Under the pieces are notes generated by a model that saw nothing but the letters and a program-made list of their open reading frames with translations, was not told where the DNA came from and did not search any database. Source: Gammaproteobacteria bacterium (GTDB taxonomy: Bacteria; Pseudomonadota; Gammaproteobacteria; GCA-001735895). From it: DNA of 64,000 nt. The translations under genes and the position numbers were made by a program. This document shows, piece by piece, positions 45,180-54,496 of the stretch (the first letter of the stretch is position 1; every line of letters begins with the position of its first letter). The stretch is taken from contig JAOTYD010000004.1 of assembly GCA_029862005.1 (NCBI GenBank), forward strand, positions 1-64,000, written 5' to 3'.

Positions 45180-46364
45180 TCAGGTGATGTTCTGAATCGC
45201 TTTTTCCATAATCGCGCGCTTGAACCATGGCGTTTCATCGACAATGCGCATGCCCAGGTCACGAACGGCAGTAAGCCCTTTCTGGTCCAGTCCGTAAACC
45301 CATTTAAGCGCACCGAAGCTGGTACCCGCGAGCCAGGTTTCGCTTTTACGCTGACGTTCGTAACGACGCAGTTTTTTTTGTGGAATGTTTTCGCTACGCT
45401 CGCCGATCAACTGCGTCAGGGTCTCGACATCGCTGAAACCGAGGTTTACCCCCTGGCCGGCGAGCGGATGCACACTATGAGCGGCGTCACCGATCAGCAG
45501 TACCCGGCCTTTCAGCCAGTGCTCGCAGTGATGCCAGCCAAGCGGAAAACTCAGGCGGGAGCTGCTGGCTTTCACCCGACCAAGCTTGAACTCGAATGCC
45601 TCGCCCAGTGCATCACAAAATTCATCATCATTGAAGGCCAGGAGCTGGCTGGCAAGATCATCGTCGCAGGACCAGACCACCGCGCACTGACCGTTCGCCA
45701 GCGGCAAAAACGCCAACGGGCCGGTACTCAGGAAACGCTGCCAGGCGGTAAAGCGATGCGAATATTCCGTATCGACGTTGGCGACAAATGCGGTTTGCCG
45801 GTATTGTCCGGACCGCGCGATGATACCGGCGAGGTTGCGCGTCGGCGAGTTGCGACCGTCGGCGGCCAGCAACAAGCCGGCCGTGAGGCAACGCCCGGAG
45901 CCCAGGCGCAGCTCAACGCCCTGTGCATCATTCTCAAGCACCGCCTCAACGCTGTCCGGCATGAACCATTCGATCCGGGTCTCACGCTCGCAGGCTCGGT
46001 AGAACGTGTGTTGAAGCTGCCGATTTTCAACGATTGCGCCGAGATTGTCACGCGCCAGGTCGACTGCATCAAAAGCAACACTGGCCTCGCCGTGCTGGTG
46101 CCAGATATACATTTGCTCGTAGTAGCAAATCCGCTTGTCATCGAGCTGCTGCCAGATTCCTAGCTGTTCCAGGATGCCGCGTGAACGCGGACTAATCGCG
46201 GACACGCGCAAATCATATTGATCATCGGTTACCTCATGGCTTTCAATCGGCCGCGCTGCCTCGACAATCGCAACCCGGTATCCTCTACCTGCCAATGCAA
46301 GCGCCGCGCAGGCACCGACCATTCCGGCGCCGACGATAACAATATCGTAAGAGCCGGAACTCAC
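45180..46364 (-). CDS. ubiI: UbiH/UbiF/VisC-type FAD monooxygenase, probably UbiI
   Basis: A 394-residue flavin hydroxylase. FAD binding by VIVGAGMVGACAALALAGRG, the DG motif LAADGRNSPTRNLAG, and the GD motif VLLIGDAAHSVHPLAGQGVNLGFSD. UbiI hydroxylates C5 of the ubiquinone ring; the order pepP-ubiH-ubiI matches E. coli, which supports the assignment over UbiF. Starts with GTG 46364, sharing four bases (GTGA) with the ubiH stop. Confidence 0.88.
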   Translation of the reverse strand: MSSGSYDIVIVGAGMVGACAALALAGRGYRVAIVEAARPIESHEVTDDQYDLRVSAISPRSRGILEQLGIWQQLDDKRICYYEQMYIWHQHGEASVAFDAVDLARDNLGAIVENRQLQHTFYRACERETRIEWFMPDSVEAVLENDAQGVELRLGSGRCLTAGLLLAADGRNSPTRNLAGIIARSGQYRQTAFVANVDTEYSHRFTAWQRFLSTGPLAFLPLANGQCAVVWSCDDDLASQLLAFNDDEFCDALGEAFEFKLGRVKASSSRLSFPLGWHHCEHWLKGRVLLIGDAAHSVHPLAGQGVNLGFSDVETLTQLIGERSENIPQKKLRRYERQRKSETWLAGTSFGALKWVYGLDQKGLTAVRDLGMRIVDETPWFKRAIMEKAIQNIT

Positions 46365-47566
46365 AAGTGCCCTCGCAGCAGGCGATTGCCACCGAAGGTC
46401 ATGCCCATACCGGTTAATGCGGCCTGGGTTTTCAGCGGTGGTACCAGATCCAGCAGGCCGAGACCCGCAGCGCGCACTACATCCAGCAGTGGTAACTCGT
46501 TCGAAAACATTGTGACCAGGCCATCGCCGTAACGGATGATTCGACGGTGCTCGTCGGCCCGCAGCATTCCATAGTCAGTTACCAGTTGACTGAGTTCGTT
46601 GTCAAGATCTGCCAGGGGCCGGTCATAAAGCAACTCGTGGAGGCATGCGATATCTCGTAACGACAGGTTAAAACTTTGCCCTGCAACCGGGTGCAAGGCA
46701 TTCGCAGCATTGCCGATTAACAGGCAACGACCTGCATTCAACGCCTCGGCGCGGGTGCGCTGAATCGGGATCGAGAAGCGTTCGCCGACACGCTCGATCA
46801 ATCCCAGTCGAAATCCGAAACGGTCCTGCAGGACTGCGCTGAATTCAGTGTCATCATGATTACAAACCACGCTCGCCCGGTCCAGCGCAAGCGTCCATAC
46901 GCAGGCGTAACGCTTGCCACCCAGCGGCAGCATTGCCAGTGGTCCCTGTGGTGTGAAACGCTCATAGGCTGTGTCCATTTTCGGTTTTCCGAACTCGACG
47001 TTGCAGATCACGGCAGCCTGCCCGTAATCGTGGCTTTCATGCCCGATGCCGAGCGCCGAGCGGGCGGGCGAATGCGCACCGTCAGCAATCAGCGCAAGCC
47101 TGGCCTTCAGCACCTGTTTACGTTTATTTTTACGATAGCCGATGGTCACCTCGGCGCCCTGGCCGATCGATTCGAACTCGGCGTTTTGTTCGAGTTTTAT
47201 ATTATCCTGATCTTTAATCGCGTCGAGCAGGCAACGGCCGAGCGCCTGGTTTTCAATGACATACCCCAGAGCGTCGAGCTGATAGTCTTCAGCCCGTAGC
47301 CTGGTGACACCCCAGCGACCGAGTGACGACACATGAATATGCCGGATCGGGGCTGCCTGTGCTTCGATTTGCGACCAGATGCCGAGCGCCCTGAAAACCT
47401 GCACGCTGCTGGCAGCGAGTGCGATCGAACGTGCATTCAATCCGTCAGCCCGCGATTGTTCGAGGTTACCCGCTTCGATGATGGATACGCGCCGTCCCGG
47501 ATGTTGTAGCACCAGTGCAGCACACAGACCGACCAGGCCACCACCGATTATCGCGATATCACGCAT
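46361..47566 (-). CDS. ubiH: 2-octaprenyl-6-methoxyphenol hydroxylase
   Basis: A 401-residue flavin monooxygenase paralogous to the next gene. FAD motif IIGGGLVGLCAALVLQ, DG motif LIADGAHSPARSALG, GD motif LLIGNAANALHPVAGQSFNLSLRD. It is UbiH by gene order and by the conserved NAANALHPVAGQ form of the GD motif. Its start directly abuts the pepP stop. Confidence 0.9.
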   Translation of the reverse strand: MRDIAIIGGGLVGLCAALVLQHPGRRVSIIEAGNLEQSRADGLNARSIALAASSVQVFRALGIWSQIEAQAAPIRHIHVSSLGRWGVTRLRAEDYQLDALGYVIENQALGRCLLDAIKDQDNIKLEQNAEFESIGQGAEVTIGYRKNKRKQVLKARLALIADGAHSPARSALGIGHESHDYGQAAVICNVEFGKPKMDTAYERFTPQGPLAMLPLGGKRYACVWTLALDRASVVCNHDDTEFSAVLQDRFGFRLGLIERVGERFSIPIQRTRAEALNAGRCLLIGNAANALHPVAGQSFNLSLRDIACLHELLYDRPLADLDNELSQLVTDYGMLRADEHRRIIRYGDGLVTMFSNELPLLDVVRAAGLGLLDLVPPLKTQAALTGMGMTFGGNRLLRGHL

Positions 47567-48871
47567 TCAGCTTGCCATCAGGGCTTCGATCTCGACCGGC
47601 TTACGCGGCAAGGCATCGGTCAGGATTTCATATCCCTGACGCGTGACCAGCACGTCGTCCTCGATTCGAATTCCGATATCCCACCATTTACGATGCACGC
47701 CTTTACTGCGTGCCGGGATGTAAATGCCTGGTTCTATCGTCATGACCATGCCCGGTTCCAGCAGTCGCCATTGATCCCCGACCTTGTAGTCACCGACATC
47801 GTGGACATCGAGCCCAAGCCAGTGACCGGTGCGGTGCATGTAGAATTTCCGGTAGGCCCGTTCCTTGATGAGCTTGTTGACGTTGCCCTTGAGCAGCTTC
47901 AGCTCAACCAGTCCTCGCGTAATAACGCGCACCGCGGCGTTATGTGGATCGTTCCAGTGATTACCCGGTTTAACTTTCCTGACCGCCGCCTGGTGGGCGG
48001 CAAGCACAATATCGTAAACCTCGCGCTGGGTCCGGGTATATTTTCCGTTAACCGGAAACGTGCGGGTGATATCGGATGCATAACCTTCCACTTCGCAGCC
48101 TGCGTCGATCAACAACAAATCACCATCGTTTAACTCGTCTGAATTATCGGTGTAGTGCAGGATACAGCCATTGGCCCCGCCACCGACAATCGCCGAATAG
48201 GCATGATTGGCGTTATTGCTGCGATACTCGTGATCAAACTCGGCCGCAACATGATATTCGTACTTGCCCGGCGCACACAGCTTCATCGCGCGCTTGTGTG
48301 CACGTACGTTGATTGCAGCCGCCTTGCGCAGCAAACGCAATTCTTCACGACTCTTGTAGAGCCGCATGTCGTGCAGTATGTAATCGAGAGAGACAAACTC
48401 GGAAGGCACATGCAGTCCCGCGCGCGACTGCTCCTTGATGTGGTTTACCCAGCCGATCAGGCGCTTGTCGAAATCGGGGTAACGACCCATGACGTTATAG
48501 ATGCTGTCGGTTCCCTCGAGCAGGCCCGGCAGAATATCATCGATATCGTCGATCGGAAACGAATCATCAGCGCCATGGAATTCGATAGCGCCTTCCTGGC
48601 CCGCGCGGCGTCCGTTCCAGGTTTCCTGTTCCGGGTCCTTTTCTCGACAAAACAGGATGTACTCACCATGCTTGCGGCCCGGCATCAGGACCATCACCGC
48701 ATCGGGTTCATTAAACCCGGTCAGGTAAAGGAAATCGCTATCCTGCCGGAACGGAAAATGGGCATCGCGATTGCGGATGATTTCAGAAGCTGAAGATAGA
48801 ATCGCGATCGTATTCTTACCCATCATCTTCATGAGCTGGCTGCGACGGCGTTTAAACTCGGTTGGTTTCAT
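47567..48871 (-). CDS. pepP: Xaa-Pro aminopeptidase P
   Basis: A 434-residue metallopeptidase. The C-terminal pita-bread domain holds the two-manganese site: LLLIDAGCEVEGYASDITRTF, HRTGHWLGLDVHD and MVMTIEPGIYI. The start MKPTEFKRRRSQLM at 48871 suits the family; the frame beyond it (to 48925) is the repeat at 48898. It releases N-terminal residues before proline. First gene of the pepP-ubiH-ubiI run, preceded by ygfB. Confidence 0.94.
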   Translation of the reverse strand: MKPTEFKRRRSQLMKMMGKNTIAILSSASEIIRNRDAHFPFRQDSDFLYLTGFNEPDAVMVLMPGRKHGEYILFCREKDPEQETWNGRRAGQEGAIEFHGADDSFPIDDIDDILPGLLEGTDSIYNVMGRYPDFDKRLIGWVNHIKEQSRAGLHVPSEFVSLDYILHDMRLYKSREELRLLRKAAAINVRAHKRAMKLCAPGKYEYHVAAEFDHEYRSNNANHAYSAIVGGGANGCILHYTDNSDELNDGDLLLIDAGCEVEGYASDITRTFPVNGKYTRTQREVYDIVLAAHQAAVRKVKPGNHWNDPHNAAVRVITRGLVELKLLKGNVNKLIKERAYRKFYMHRTGHWLGLDVHDVGDYKVGDQWRLLEPGMVMTIEPGIYIPARSKGVHRKWWDIGIRIEDDVLVTRQGYEILTDALPRKPVEIEALMAS

Positions 48872-48897
48872 CAGGTGCTCGTAAATTAAGTCCGCCT

Positions 48898-48923
48898 GTC
48901 TTCCCCGCTTGCGTGGGGATGAC
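48898..48923 (+). repeat. Short family B-like palindrome between ygfB and pepP
   Basis: GTCTTCCCCGC and GTGGGGATGAC face each other around TTGC (one mismatch in the stem). The ATGAC end is that of family B. In the minus-strand transcript of ygfB and pepP it would form a hairpin between the two genes. Confidence 0.6.
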
Positions 48924-48933
48924 AATGATTAAG

Positions 48934-49476
48934 TTAATGCATAGTTGTCGAAGACTTGAGCGGATTTAGCGACTCGTTCAACATCAATGTCGCGATGCGC
49001 ACATGCTCGACAATTTCGGTATACTGAAGCTCGGCCTCTTCGCTGGTCTCTTCTTCGTGGCTGAGCTTACTAATTTCAAGTAAATCTGACAAACACTCGC
49101 GCGATTCGTCGTCGAGCGTACCTTCGACACCGGACTTGAAGACACCAATTCCGTAAAGAAAGCCCTGACACCATGCCGACAGACCCAGCAGGCGTAGACT
49201 GAAATCGTCTGCGTCATCCGGCAACAGCAGCTCAAAGTGTAATTCCTGGTCGTTTAACTGGGCCCAGGTTTGCTCGTAAAGTTGCTCGAGCAGGCCAAGC
49301 TGCTCGGTTGCCAATACATTCCCTCGCTCGGGCAGGTCATCCAGTGTATGCCCAAGCCAGGTCGCACAGGGTGCATTGTCAATCAACAGGGCGCAGAGGG
49401 TACCGTGTGATTCAGCCGCATCAGTCGTTGCGCCCAGGCGTTCCAGCGCGGATTGCACCAGATCGAAATCGAGCAT
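48934..49476 (-). CDS. ygfB: UPF0149 family protein YgfB
   Basis: A 180-residue acidic helical protein. It has SHGTLCALLIDNAPCATW near the start, LLPDDADDFSLRLLGLSAWCQGFLYGIG in the middle, and EYTEIVEHVRIATLML-type end. It is the usual first gene before pepP. Function is debated; in Pseudomonas YgfB affects antibiotic-response gene expression. Divergent from the small coiled-coil gene and zapA. Confidence 0.92.
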   Translation of the reverse strand: MLDFDLVQSALERLGATTDAAESHGTLCALLIDNAPCATWLGHTLDDLPERGNVLATEQLGLLEQLYEQTWAQLNDQELHFELLLPDDADDFSLRLLGLSAWCQGFLYGIGVFKSGVEGTLDDESRECLSDLLEISKLSHEEETSEEAELQYTEIVEHVRIATLMLNESLNPLKSSTTMH

Positions 49477-49583
49477 TGTAGAAAACCTACAGATTCGTAT
49501 AATTTTTGTATTCTAGCATCCGAAATCAGCTGCAAAAACATCTGCATGTTGACCTGCGCCACATAAGGCCCGATGATTGCACT

Positions 49584-49814
49584 ATGGACTCAGATAAAGA
49601 CAAGTATACCGAAGATGACCTGCGCCAGCTCGAACAGCGTATCGACGAGCTTATCGATACCGTCGGACTACTGAAGAACGAAAATACCAGCTTGCGACAG
49701 CAAAAAGACAAGCTGGCGACCGAACGCTCTCAGTTGATCGAAAAAACCGAGATGGCCCGCAGCCGGGTCGAGGCGATGATTTCCCGCCTGCGATCGCTCG
49801 AGCTAGGCTCATGA
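49584..49814 (+). CDS. Small coiled-coil protein, TIGR02449 family (ZapB-like size)
   Basis: A 76-residue protein that is almost entirely coiled coil (DDLRQLEQRIDELIDTVGLL, then QQKDKLATERSQLIEKTEMARS). I start it at ATG 49584; the frame to 49506 is not conserved in character. The gene overlaps zapA by four bases (ATGA), an arrangement common in gammaproteobacteria for TIGR02449. A link to cell division is suggested by that position only. Confidence 0.85.
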   Translation: MDSDKDKYTEDDLRQLEQRIDELIDTVGLLKNENTSLRQQKDKLATERSQLIEKTEMARSRVEAMISRLRSLELGS

Positions 49815-50122
49815 CAGACGTGCAACCGATAAACATTTCCATCCTGGACAAGGATTACAAGGTCGCCTGCCCACCGGGCGAACAATCGGCACTGCTTGAG
49901 TCCGCCAAGTTTCTCGATAATAAAATGCGCGAAATCCGTGACAGCGGTAATATCATGGGCTCCGAACGAATCGCGGTCATCACCGCGTTAAACATGGCTA
50001 ACGACCTGCTAAGGACCAGCAATGTAGACAAGGAACTGGGCCAGGACCTGCCACCCCGTCTGAAAGACCTGGAAAACAAGATCTCCCGCGTGCTTGAACA
50101 GGCGCGGCAATTAGAGATTTAG
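49811..50122 (+). CDS. zapA: Cell division protein ZapA
   Basis: A 103-residue protein: SILDKDYKVACPPGEQSALLESAKFLDNKMREIRDSG then a coiled-coil tail. ZapA binds and bundles FtsZ filaments. It is followed by the 6S RNA gene, as in E. coli, where zapA precedes ssrS. Confidence 0.94.
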   Translation: MTDVQPINISILDKDYKVACPPGEQSALLESAKFLDNKMREIRDSGNIMGSERIAVITALNMANDLLRTSNVDKELGQDLPPRLKDLENKISRVLEQARQLEI

Positions 50123-50141
50123 TTCCTATTAGTATTTTAAA

Positions 50142-50171
50142 TTGTACTTTTCGCTGAAATAGAGCCATAGT
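50142..50171 (+). promoter_or_regulatory. Candidate sigma70 promoter of the 6S RNA gene
   Basis: TTGTAC (50142-50147) and CATAGT (50166-50171) with an 18-base spacer. A start about seven bases on falls at 50178, where the closing stem of 6S RNA begins. It matches the consensus only moderately. Confidence 0.5.
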
Positions 50172-50177
50172 TATCTC

Positions 50178-50362
50178 GATACTGACTACGGTGATCGTTA
50201 GCATCCATCATAATCCTTGAGCCTATTTATCAATCTCGGGGACTTCCGTGTAACACTGATGTGCATGCCTGACGAGTCAGGAAGCCTAATGGGTTACCAA
50301 TATCCCCACCTGAACCTTCGGTTCAAGGTTGATAGATTTGCGACGACACCGTGGTTGGTATC
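50178..50362 (+). ncRNA. ssrS: 6S RNA
   Basis: About 185 bases (E. coli 184). The ends form a 16-bp closing stem (50178-50193 with 50347-50362, with a few G-U pairs). The hairpin CCTGA/TCAGG (50268-50281) followed by AGCCTAA, and ACCTGAACC/GGTTCAAGGT (50308-50329) followed by TGCGACGAC, reproduce the conserved arms of gammaproteobacterial 6S RNA. GGGGA and TCCCC flank an open central region that would mimic a melted promoter for sigma70 RNA polymerase. It lies right after zapA, as in E. coli. No gene for 5-formyltetrahydrofolate cyclo-ligase follows. Confidence 0.88.
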
Positions 50363-50435
50363 CTTATACCAGCGCTCACTTTCCCGGTTTTTTGACTGCC
50401 AGGGCTCCGCTCCCGGACACCCTCAACGCCAGCCT

Positions 50436-51959
50436 CTACTTCAGAAATAACTGGTAAGCTTCGTTTTCGGTTTCGTTCCAGTAGGGTATCTTGAGGCTCT
50501 TCAAAAACGCATTAAAGGCCCGTTTGTCATCCTTACCGACCTGAAATCCCATCAGGATACGGCCAAAATTTGAACCGTGATTGCGATAGTGAAACAGGCT
50601 GATATTCCAACGATTACCCACTTTCATTAAAAAATCTAATAAGGCGCCCGGTTTTTCCGGAAACTGGAAACGGTAGAGCAGTTCGGAGGTGACACTGCTG
50701 CCAGGATGCCCACCGATCATGTAGCGGGTATGCAGCTTGGCGACCTCGTTACCGGTCATGTCGACAACCTTGTAACCCTTCGCAGCCAGTTTTTCAATAA
50801 GCTTGTTCTTCTCTGCAATTCCGTGGGTAAGCTGGATCCCTGCAAAAACCCGCGCCGTCTTGTCGTCCGCGTAGCGGTAGTTGAACTCGGTAATCGAGCG
50901 ATGACCGATTAACTGACATAGCCTCTTGAAACTGCCCGGACGTTCCGGGATTTCAACCGCAAGCAAGGCCTCTCTATCTTCACCGAGTTCGGCGCGTTCC
51001 GACACGTGTCGCAGGCGATCGAAGTTCATGTTCGCACCGCAGTTAATCGCTACCAGCGTTTGCTGCTTGATGCCGTGGATTTCGACGTATTTTTTGAGTC
51101 CGGCGAGCGATAATGCACCCGCAGGTTCACAAATTGCGCGCGTGTCCTCGTAAGTGTCCTTGATCGCCGCGCAAATCTGGTCCGTCGAAACCAGGATCAC
51201 GTCATCAACCAGGTCCCTGATTATTGACCAGTTGTTCTTGCCGACCTGCTTCACCGCGACACCGTCGGCGAAAATCCCGACTTCCTTCAAACTGACGCGC
51301 CGGCCCGCTTTGCGCGCTTCGTAAAAACAGGCGGCATCGTCGGGTTCCACGCCAATTATTCGGGTTTCCGGCTTTACTGCCTTGATGAATCCGGCAATCC
51401 CTCCAATCAGGCCGCCCCCACCGACCGCAACGAAAATTGCATCTATCTTGTCGGGATGCTGGCGGATAATTTCATGCGCGATGGTGCCCTGACCTGCCAT
51501 GACGTCAAAATCATCGAACGGATGAATAAACGCCAGTCGTTCCTTCTTCGCGAGTTTTAACGAGTAATCCTTGGCAGCATCAAAATTCTCACCGTAGAGC
51601 ACCGCTTTTGCGCCGTAGGACCTGACCGCGGTAACCTTGATATCAGGGGTCGTGGTGGGCATCACGATGGTTGCCTTCAGATGAAGCTTCCTGGCGGCTA
51701 AAGCCACACCCTGCGCATGGTTACCGGCCGACGCGGTAATAACGCCCTTTAATCCGGGGTTTGCCTGCAGTTCCTGGTAAATCTTGTTGAAGGCACCACG
51801 ACATTTGAATGAGAACACGGGCTGCAAATCTTCGCGCTTGATAAATACCTGGCTGTCGTAGCGCTTCGAAATTCGCGGCATAAAATCCAGCGGCGTTTCG
51901 CGGGCAACGTCGTATACCCTCGCGGTCAGCACTTTTTCTAGAAATTTTTCCTTTCGCAT
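50436..51959 (-). CDS. ilvA: Threonine ammonia-lyase, biosynthetic
   Basis: A 507-residue PLP enzyme. The PLP lysine lies in FSFKCRGAFNK, the phosphate loop in VGGGGLIGGIAG, and two ACT-like regulatory domains occupy about residues 335-507 (RPGSFKRLCQLIGH, KPGALLDFLMKVG), as in the isoleucine-inhibited E. coli enzyme. It begins the isoleucine pathway by converting threonine to 2-oxobutanoate. The gene is convergent with the 6S RNA gene. Confidence 0.95.
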   Translation of the reverse strand: MRKEKFLEKVLTARVYDVARETPLDFMPRISKRYDSQVFIKREDLQPVFSFKCRGAFNKIYQELQANPGLKGVITASAGNHAQGVALAARKLHLKATIVMPTTTPDIKVTAVRSYGAKAVLYGENFDAAKDYSLKLAKKERLAFIHPFDDFDVMAGQGTIAHEIIRQHPDKIDAIFVAVGGGGLIGGIAGFIKAVKPETRIIGVEPDDAACFYEARKAGRRVSLKEVGIFADGVAVKQVGKNNWSIIRDLVDDVILVSTDQICAAIKDTYEDTRAICEPAGALSLAGLKKYVEIHGIKQQTLVAINCGANMNFDRLRHVSERAELGEDREALLAVEIPERPGSFKRLCQLIGHRSITEFNYRYADDKTARVFAGIQLTHGIAEKNKLIEKLAAKGYKVVDMTGNEVAKLHTRYMIGGHPGSSVTSELLYRFQFPEKPGALLDFLMKVGNRWNISLFHYRNHGSNFGRILMGFQVGKDDKRAFNAFLKSLKIPYWNETENEAYQLFLK

Positions 51960-52068
51960 AGCCCGTTTATTGTTTATATCTGCTATTTATTGTCTAAACC
52001 GCGCAATGACTTGCGTGGACTGGAAGTGATTATCATAATTGATTGCGCGCGAAGCAACAGGTAAATCC

Positions 52069-52731
52069 ATGACGCCCGATGATAAAAAACGTAATGCCGC
52101 AGAGGCCGCGATCGATTACGTCAAGCCCGGTTCGACGATCGGCGTCGGTACTGGCTCGACTGTTAATTATTTTATCGACTTGCTGGCCGAAAAAATGAGC
52201 GGCAAGATCGCCGCCGCGGTTTCCAGTTCCGATGCTTCCAGCGAGCGTTTGCGAGATCATGGAATCGCGGTTGTCGATTTAAACGAGGTCGGCGGGCTCG
52301 ACCTTTATGTCGACGGTGCCGATGAGTCCAATCATCAGCTGCACCTGATCAAGGGCGGTGGAGGGGCCTTGACGCGTGAGAAAATTGTTGCAGCAGCCAG
52401 CGCGGTGTTTGTCTGCATCGCCGACGACAGTAAGCTGGTAGACAGGTTGGGCGCGTTTCCGCTGCCGGTGGAAGTCATCCCAATGGCACGCGGACTGGTC
52501 TCCGGAGCGCTGCAGGCACTTGGCGGCGAGCCACGATTGCGGGAGGGATTTATCACCGATAATGGCAACCAGATTCTCGATGTCCATGGACTGCAGATCA
52601 GCGACCCTATCGACATGGAAATCCGGATCAACCAGATCACCGGTGTGGTTTGCGTCGGTCTGTTCGCGCATCGTCCGGCCGACGTCCTCATTCTCGGATC
52701 CGAGGACGGGATCAGATCCATACAGATATAA
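52069..52731 (+). CDS. rpiA: Ribose-5-phosphate isomerase A
   Basis: A 220-residue enzyme. Marks: [27 protein letters not shown] and [14 protein letters not shown] with the catalytic Glu region. ATG 52069 has AGGT before it; the earlier frame start at 52039 lacks one. It interconverts ribose-5-P and ribulose-5-P in the pentose phosphate pathway. It ends directly at a bidirectional terminator shared with rpsI. ilvA upstream is divergent, as in E. coli and many relatives. Confidence 0.95.
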   Translation: MTPDDKKRNAAEAAIDYVKPGSTIGVGTGSTVNYFIDLLAEKMSGKIAAAVSSSDASSERLRDHGIAVVDLNEVGGLDLYVDGADESNHQLHLIKGGGGALTREKIVAAASAVFVCIADDSKLVDRLGAFPLPVEVIPMARGLVSGALQALGGEPRLREGFITDNGNQILDVHGLQISDPIDMEIRINQITGVVCVGLFAHRPADVLILGSEDGIRSIQI

Positions 52732-52755
52732 AAAAGCCCGCATACGCGGGCTTTT
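52732..52755. terminator. Bidirectional intrinsic terminator between rpiA and rpsI
   Basis: AAAAGCCCGC (52732-52741) pairs perfectly with GCGGGCTTTT (52746-52755) around the loop ATAC. Runs of A before and T after allow termination in both directions, fitting the convergent genes rpiA (+) and rpsI (-). Confidence 0.9.
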
Positions 52756-52773
52756 CGGTATGCGGTCTGTTGT

Positions 52774-53166
52774 TTAACGCTTGGAAAACTGAACGCCGCG
52801 GCGGGCTTTACGCAAACCAACCTTCTTGCGTTCGACTTCGCGTGCATCACGCGTCACAAAACCTTCCTTGCGCAGCGTTTCGCGAAAAGTTTCGTCATAT
52901 TGCAGCAATGCACGTGTAATTCCGAGGCGAATCGCGCCAGCCTGGCCACTGGGGCCGCCACCCGATACATTGACGTTGATATCGAATTTATCCACCAAAT
53001 CAACACTTTGCAACGGCTGACGTACCACCATGCGCGAGGTTTCGCGGCCAAAGTACTCGTCGATGGTTCTGTTATTAATCGTGATCGCGCCTTTACCTGA
53101 CTTCAGGTAAACCCGTGCCGATGAACTCTTGCGACGACCGGTACCGTAGTATTGTTCTACTGCCAT
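52774..53166 (-). CDS. rpsI: 30S ribosomal protein S9
   Basis: A 130-residue protein, the E. coli length. It begins [17 protein letters not shown] and ends in the basic tail [14 protein letters not shown] that reaches the P-site tRNA; the RGGG-like core [17 protein letters not shown] is present. It follows rplM by 11 bases, the standard pair. Confidence 0.97.
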   Translation of the reverse strand: MAVEQYYGTGRRKSSSARVYLKSGKGAITINNRTIDEYFGRETSRMVVRQPLQSVDLVDKFDINVNVSGGGPSGQAGAIRLGITRALLQYDETFRETLRKEGFVTRDAREVERKKVGLRKARRGVQFSKR

Positions 53167-53177
53167 AATTTGACCTG

Positions 53178-53606
53178 TTATATTTCGAGAGGCTGGGGTT
53201 GCTGCGCGGCATGATGATGCACGTCACCCGCGTATACCTTCAGCTTCTTGTACATTGCCCGGCCCAGGGCGTTCTTGGGTAACATGCCCTTGACCGAATG
53301 CTGGATGATTCTTTCCGGGTGCTCCTTGCGTAACTTCGCCAGGTTAGTCGATTTCAAACTGCCGATATAGCCGGTGTGATGGTGGTACATCTTGTCGGTT
53401 TCCTTGTTGCCGGTAACCCGTACCTTTTCCGCATTGATGACGATAATATAATCGCCGGTATCGACATGAGGTGTGTATTCTGGCTTATGTTTGCCACGCA
53501 AACGACGCGCGATTTCAGTCGACAGCCGACCCAATACCTTGTCGCTGGCATCGATTACGTACCAATCGCGTTTTACCGAATCGGGTTTTGCGCTGAAGGT
53601 TTTCAT
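53178..53606 (-). CDS. rplM: 50S ribosomal protein L13
   Basis: A 142-residue protein, same as E. coli, beginning [20 protein letters not shown] at ATG 53606 with AGGATTGAAT before it. The frame extends to 53672 but only through upstream leader. Conserved landmarks: [34 protein letters not shown], and [11 protein letters not shown]. It heads the rplM-rpsI operon. Confidence 0.97.
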   Translation of the reverse strand: MKTFSAKPDSVKRDWYVIDASDKVLGRLSTEIARRLRGKHKPEYTPHVDTGDYIIVINAEKVRVTGNKETDKMYHHHTGYIGSLKSTNLAKLRKEHPERIIQHSVKGMLPKNALGRAMYKKLKVYAGDVHHHAAQQPQPLEI

Positions 53607-53661
53607 ATTCAATCCTGATAAGTTGCCGTTACGCCGTTGTCTTCTTTCACAAAGGGCGCGA

Positions 53662-53690
53662 ATACTAACCAATTAAACCCCGCTTGACAA
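53662..53690 (-). promoter_or_regulatory. Sigma70-type promoter for rplM-rpsI
   Basis: On the minus strand TTGTCA (53685-53690) and TAGTAT (53662-53667) are separated by 17 bases, upstream of rplM. Five of six and four of six consensus positions match. Position before a ribosomal operon supports it. The start site would be near 53655, giving a leader of about 50 bases. Confidence 0.65.
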
Positions 53691-53802
53691 GATGTAACAC
53701 CGTTGATTTCATGGGATATTTGGCGTCTTGGATTAATATCCTGATTTCGCTGATAATATGTGCTCTTTCGACCGATCTTTAACTCGGTATCCTGGACTCG
53801 AC

Positions 53803-54441
53803 ATGCGCAATTTAAGCTTTACCGATCGCCTGCTGGACGAACTGCAACACGGCCTGAGCACCAGTCACCTGCAGCCCGGCGCGGCCAAACGTGTTTATCC
53901 AGCCGATGATGCGGAGCAAGCTGAGCTATCCCCCGGGGAAAAGGCGCATGTTGCCGGCTTGATGCGGGTTAATAATGCCGGGGAAGTTGCCGCCCAGGGG
54001 CTTTATCGTGGCCAGGCATTCAGCGCCCGCAAACAGGCGCTCAGTAAAGCGATGAAACAGGCTGCCGAGGAAGAAAACGAACATCTCAACTGGTGCCAGC
54101 GACGCCTGTCGGAACTCGGTGAGCGTCGTAGCCTGCTCGACGGGGTCTGGTACTGGGGTTCATTCACGATCGGCGCACTCGCGGGTGCAGCGGGTGACAA
54201 GTGGAGCCTCGGCTTCGTCAAGGAAACCGAATACCAGGTCTGCTCGCACCTCGACCGGCACCTGGAGCAGCTCCCTGAACAAGACCAGCGCAGTCGCTCG
54301 ATCGTCGCGGCGATGCGCGACGACGAGCTGCGCCACGCAGAGAACGCGGCCGAGGCCGGCGCCGCTGAATTGCCGCAACCGGTCAAAGCCGCGATGACCC
54401 TGGTCGCCAAAGTCATGACCGTCACCGCCTACCGCATCTAA
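53803..54441 (+). CDS. coq7: Demethoxyubiquinone hydroxylase (Coq7 family)
   Basis: A 212-residue di-iron protein with two ferritin-like motif sets: MRVNNAGEVAAQGLYRGQ with E, EEENEHLNWCQ with ExxH, FVKETEYQVCSHL and DDELRHAENA with ExxH. It hydroxylates C6 of the ubiquinone ring, the reaction done by UbiF in E. coli; together with UbiH and UbiI homologues at 45-47 kb it completes the three ring hydroxylations. ATG 53803 gives the family-like start MRNLSFTDRLLDE. Confidence 0.9.
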   Translation: MRNLSFTDRLLDELQHGLSTSHLQPGAAKRVYPADDAEQAELSPGEKAHVAGLMRVNNAGEVAAQGLYRGQAFSARKQALSKAMKQAAEEENEHLNWCQRRLSELGERRSLLDGVWYWGSFTIGALAGAAGDKWSLGFVKETEYQVCSHLDRHLEQLPEQDQRSRSIVAAMRDDELRHAENAAEAGAAELPQPVKAAMTLVAKVMTVTAYRI

Positions 54442-54496
54442 AACCCAATCATTGCGATACCCAGGCTGCATCCAGCTATGCAATAGCAACTTCCTG

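Noticed and set aside
45060-46163. Long plus-strand open frame of 367 codons opposite ubiI and gcvT
   Set aside because: It lies antisense across two well-supported genes, has no family resemblance or ribosome site, and comes from the GC-biased third codon positions of the real genes.
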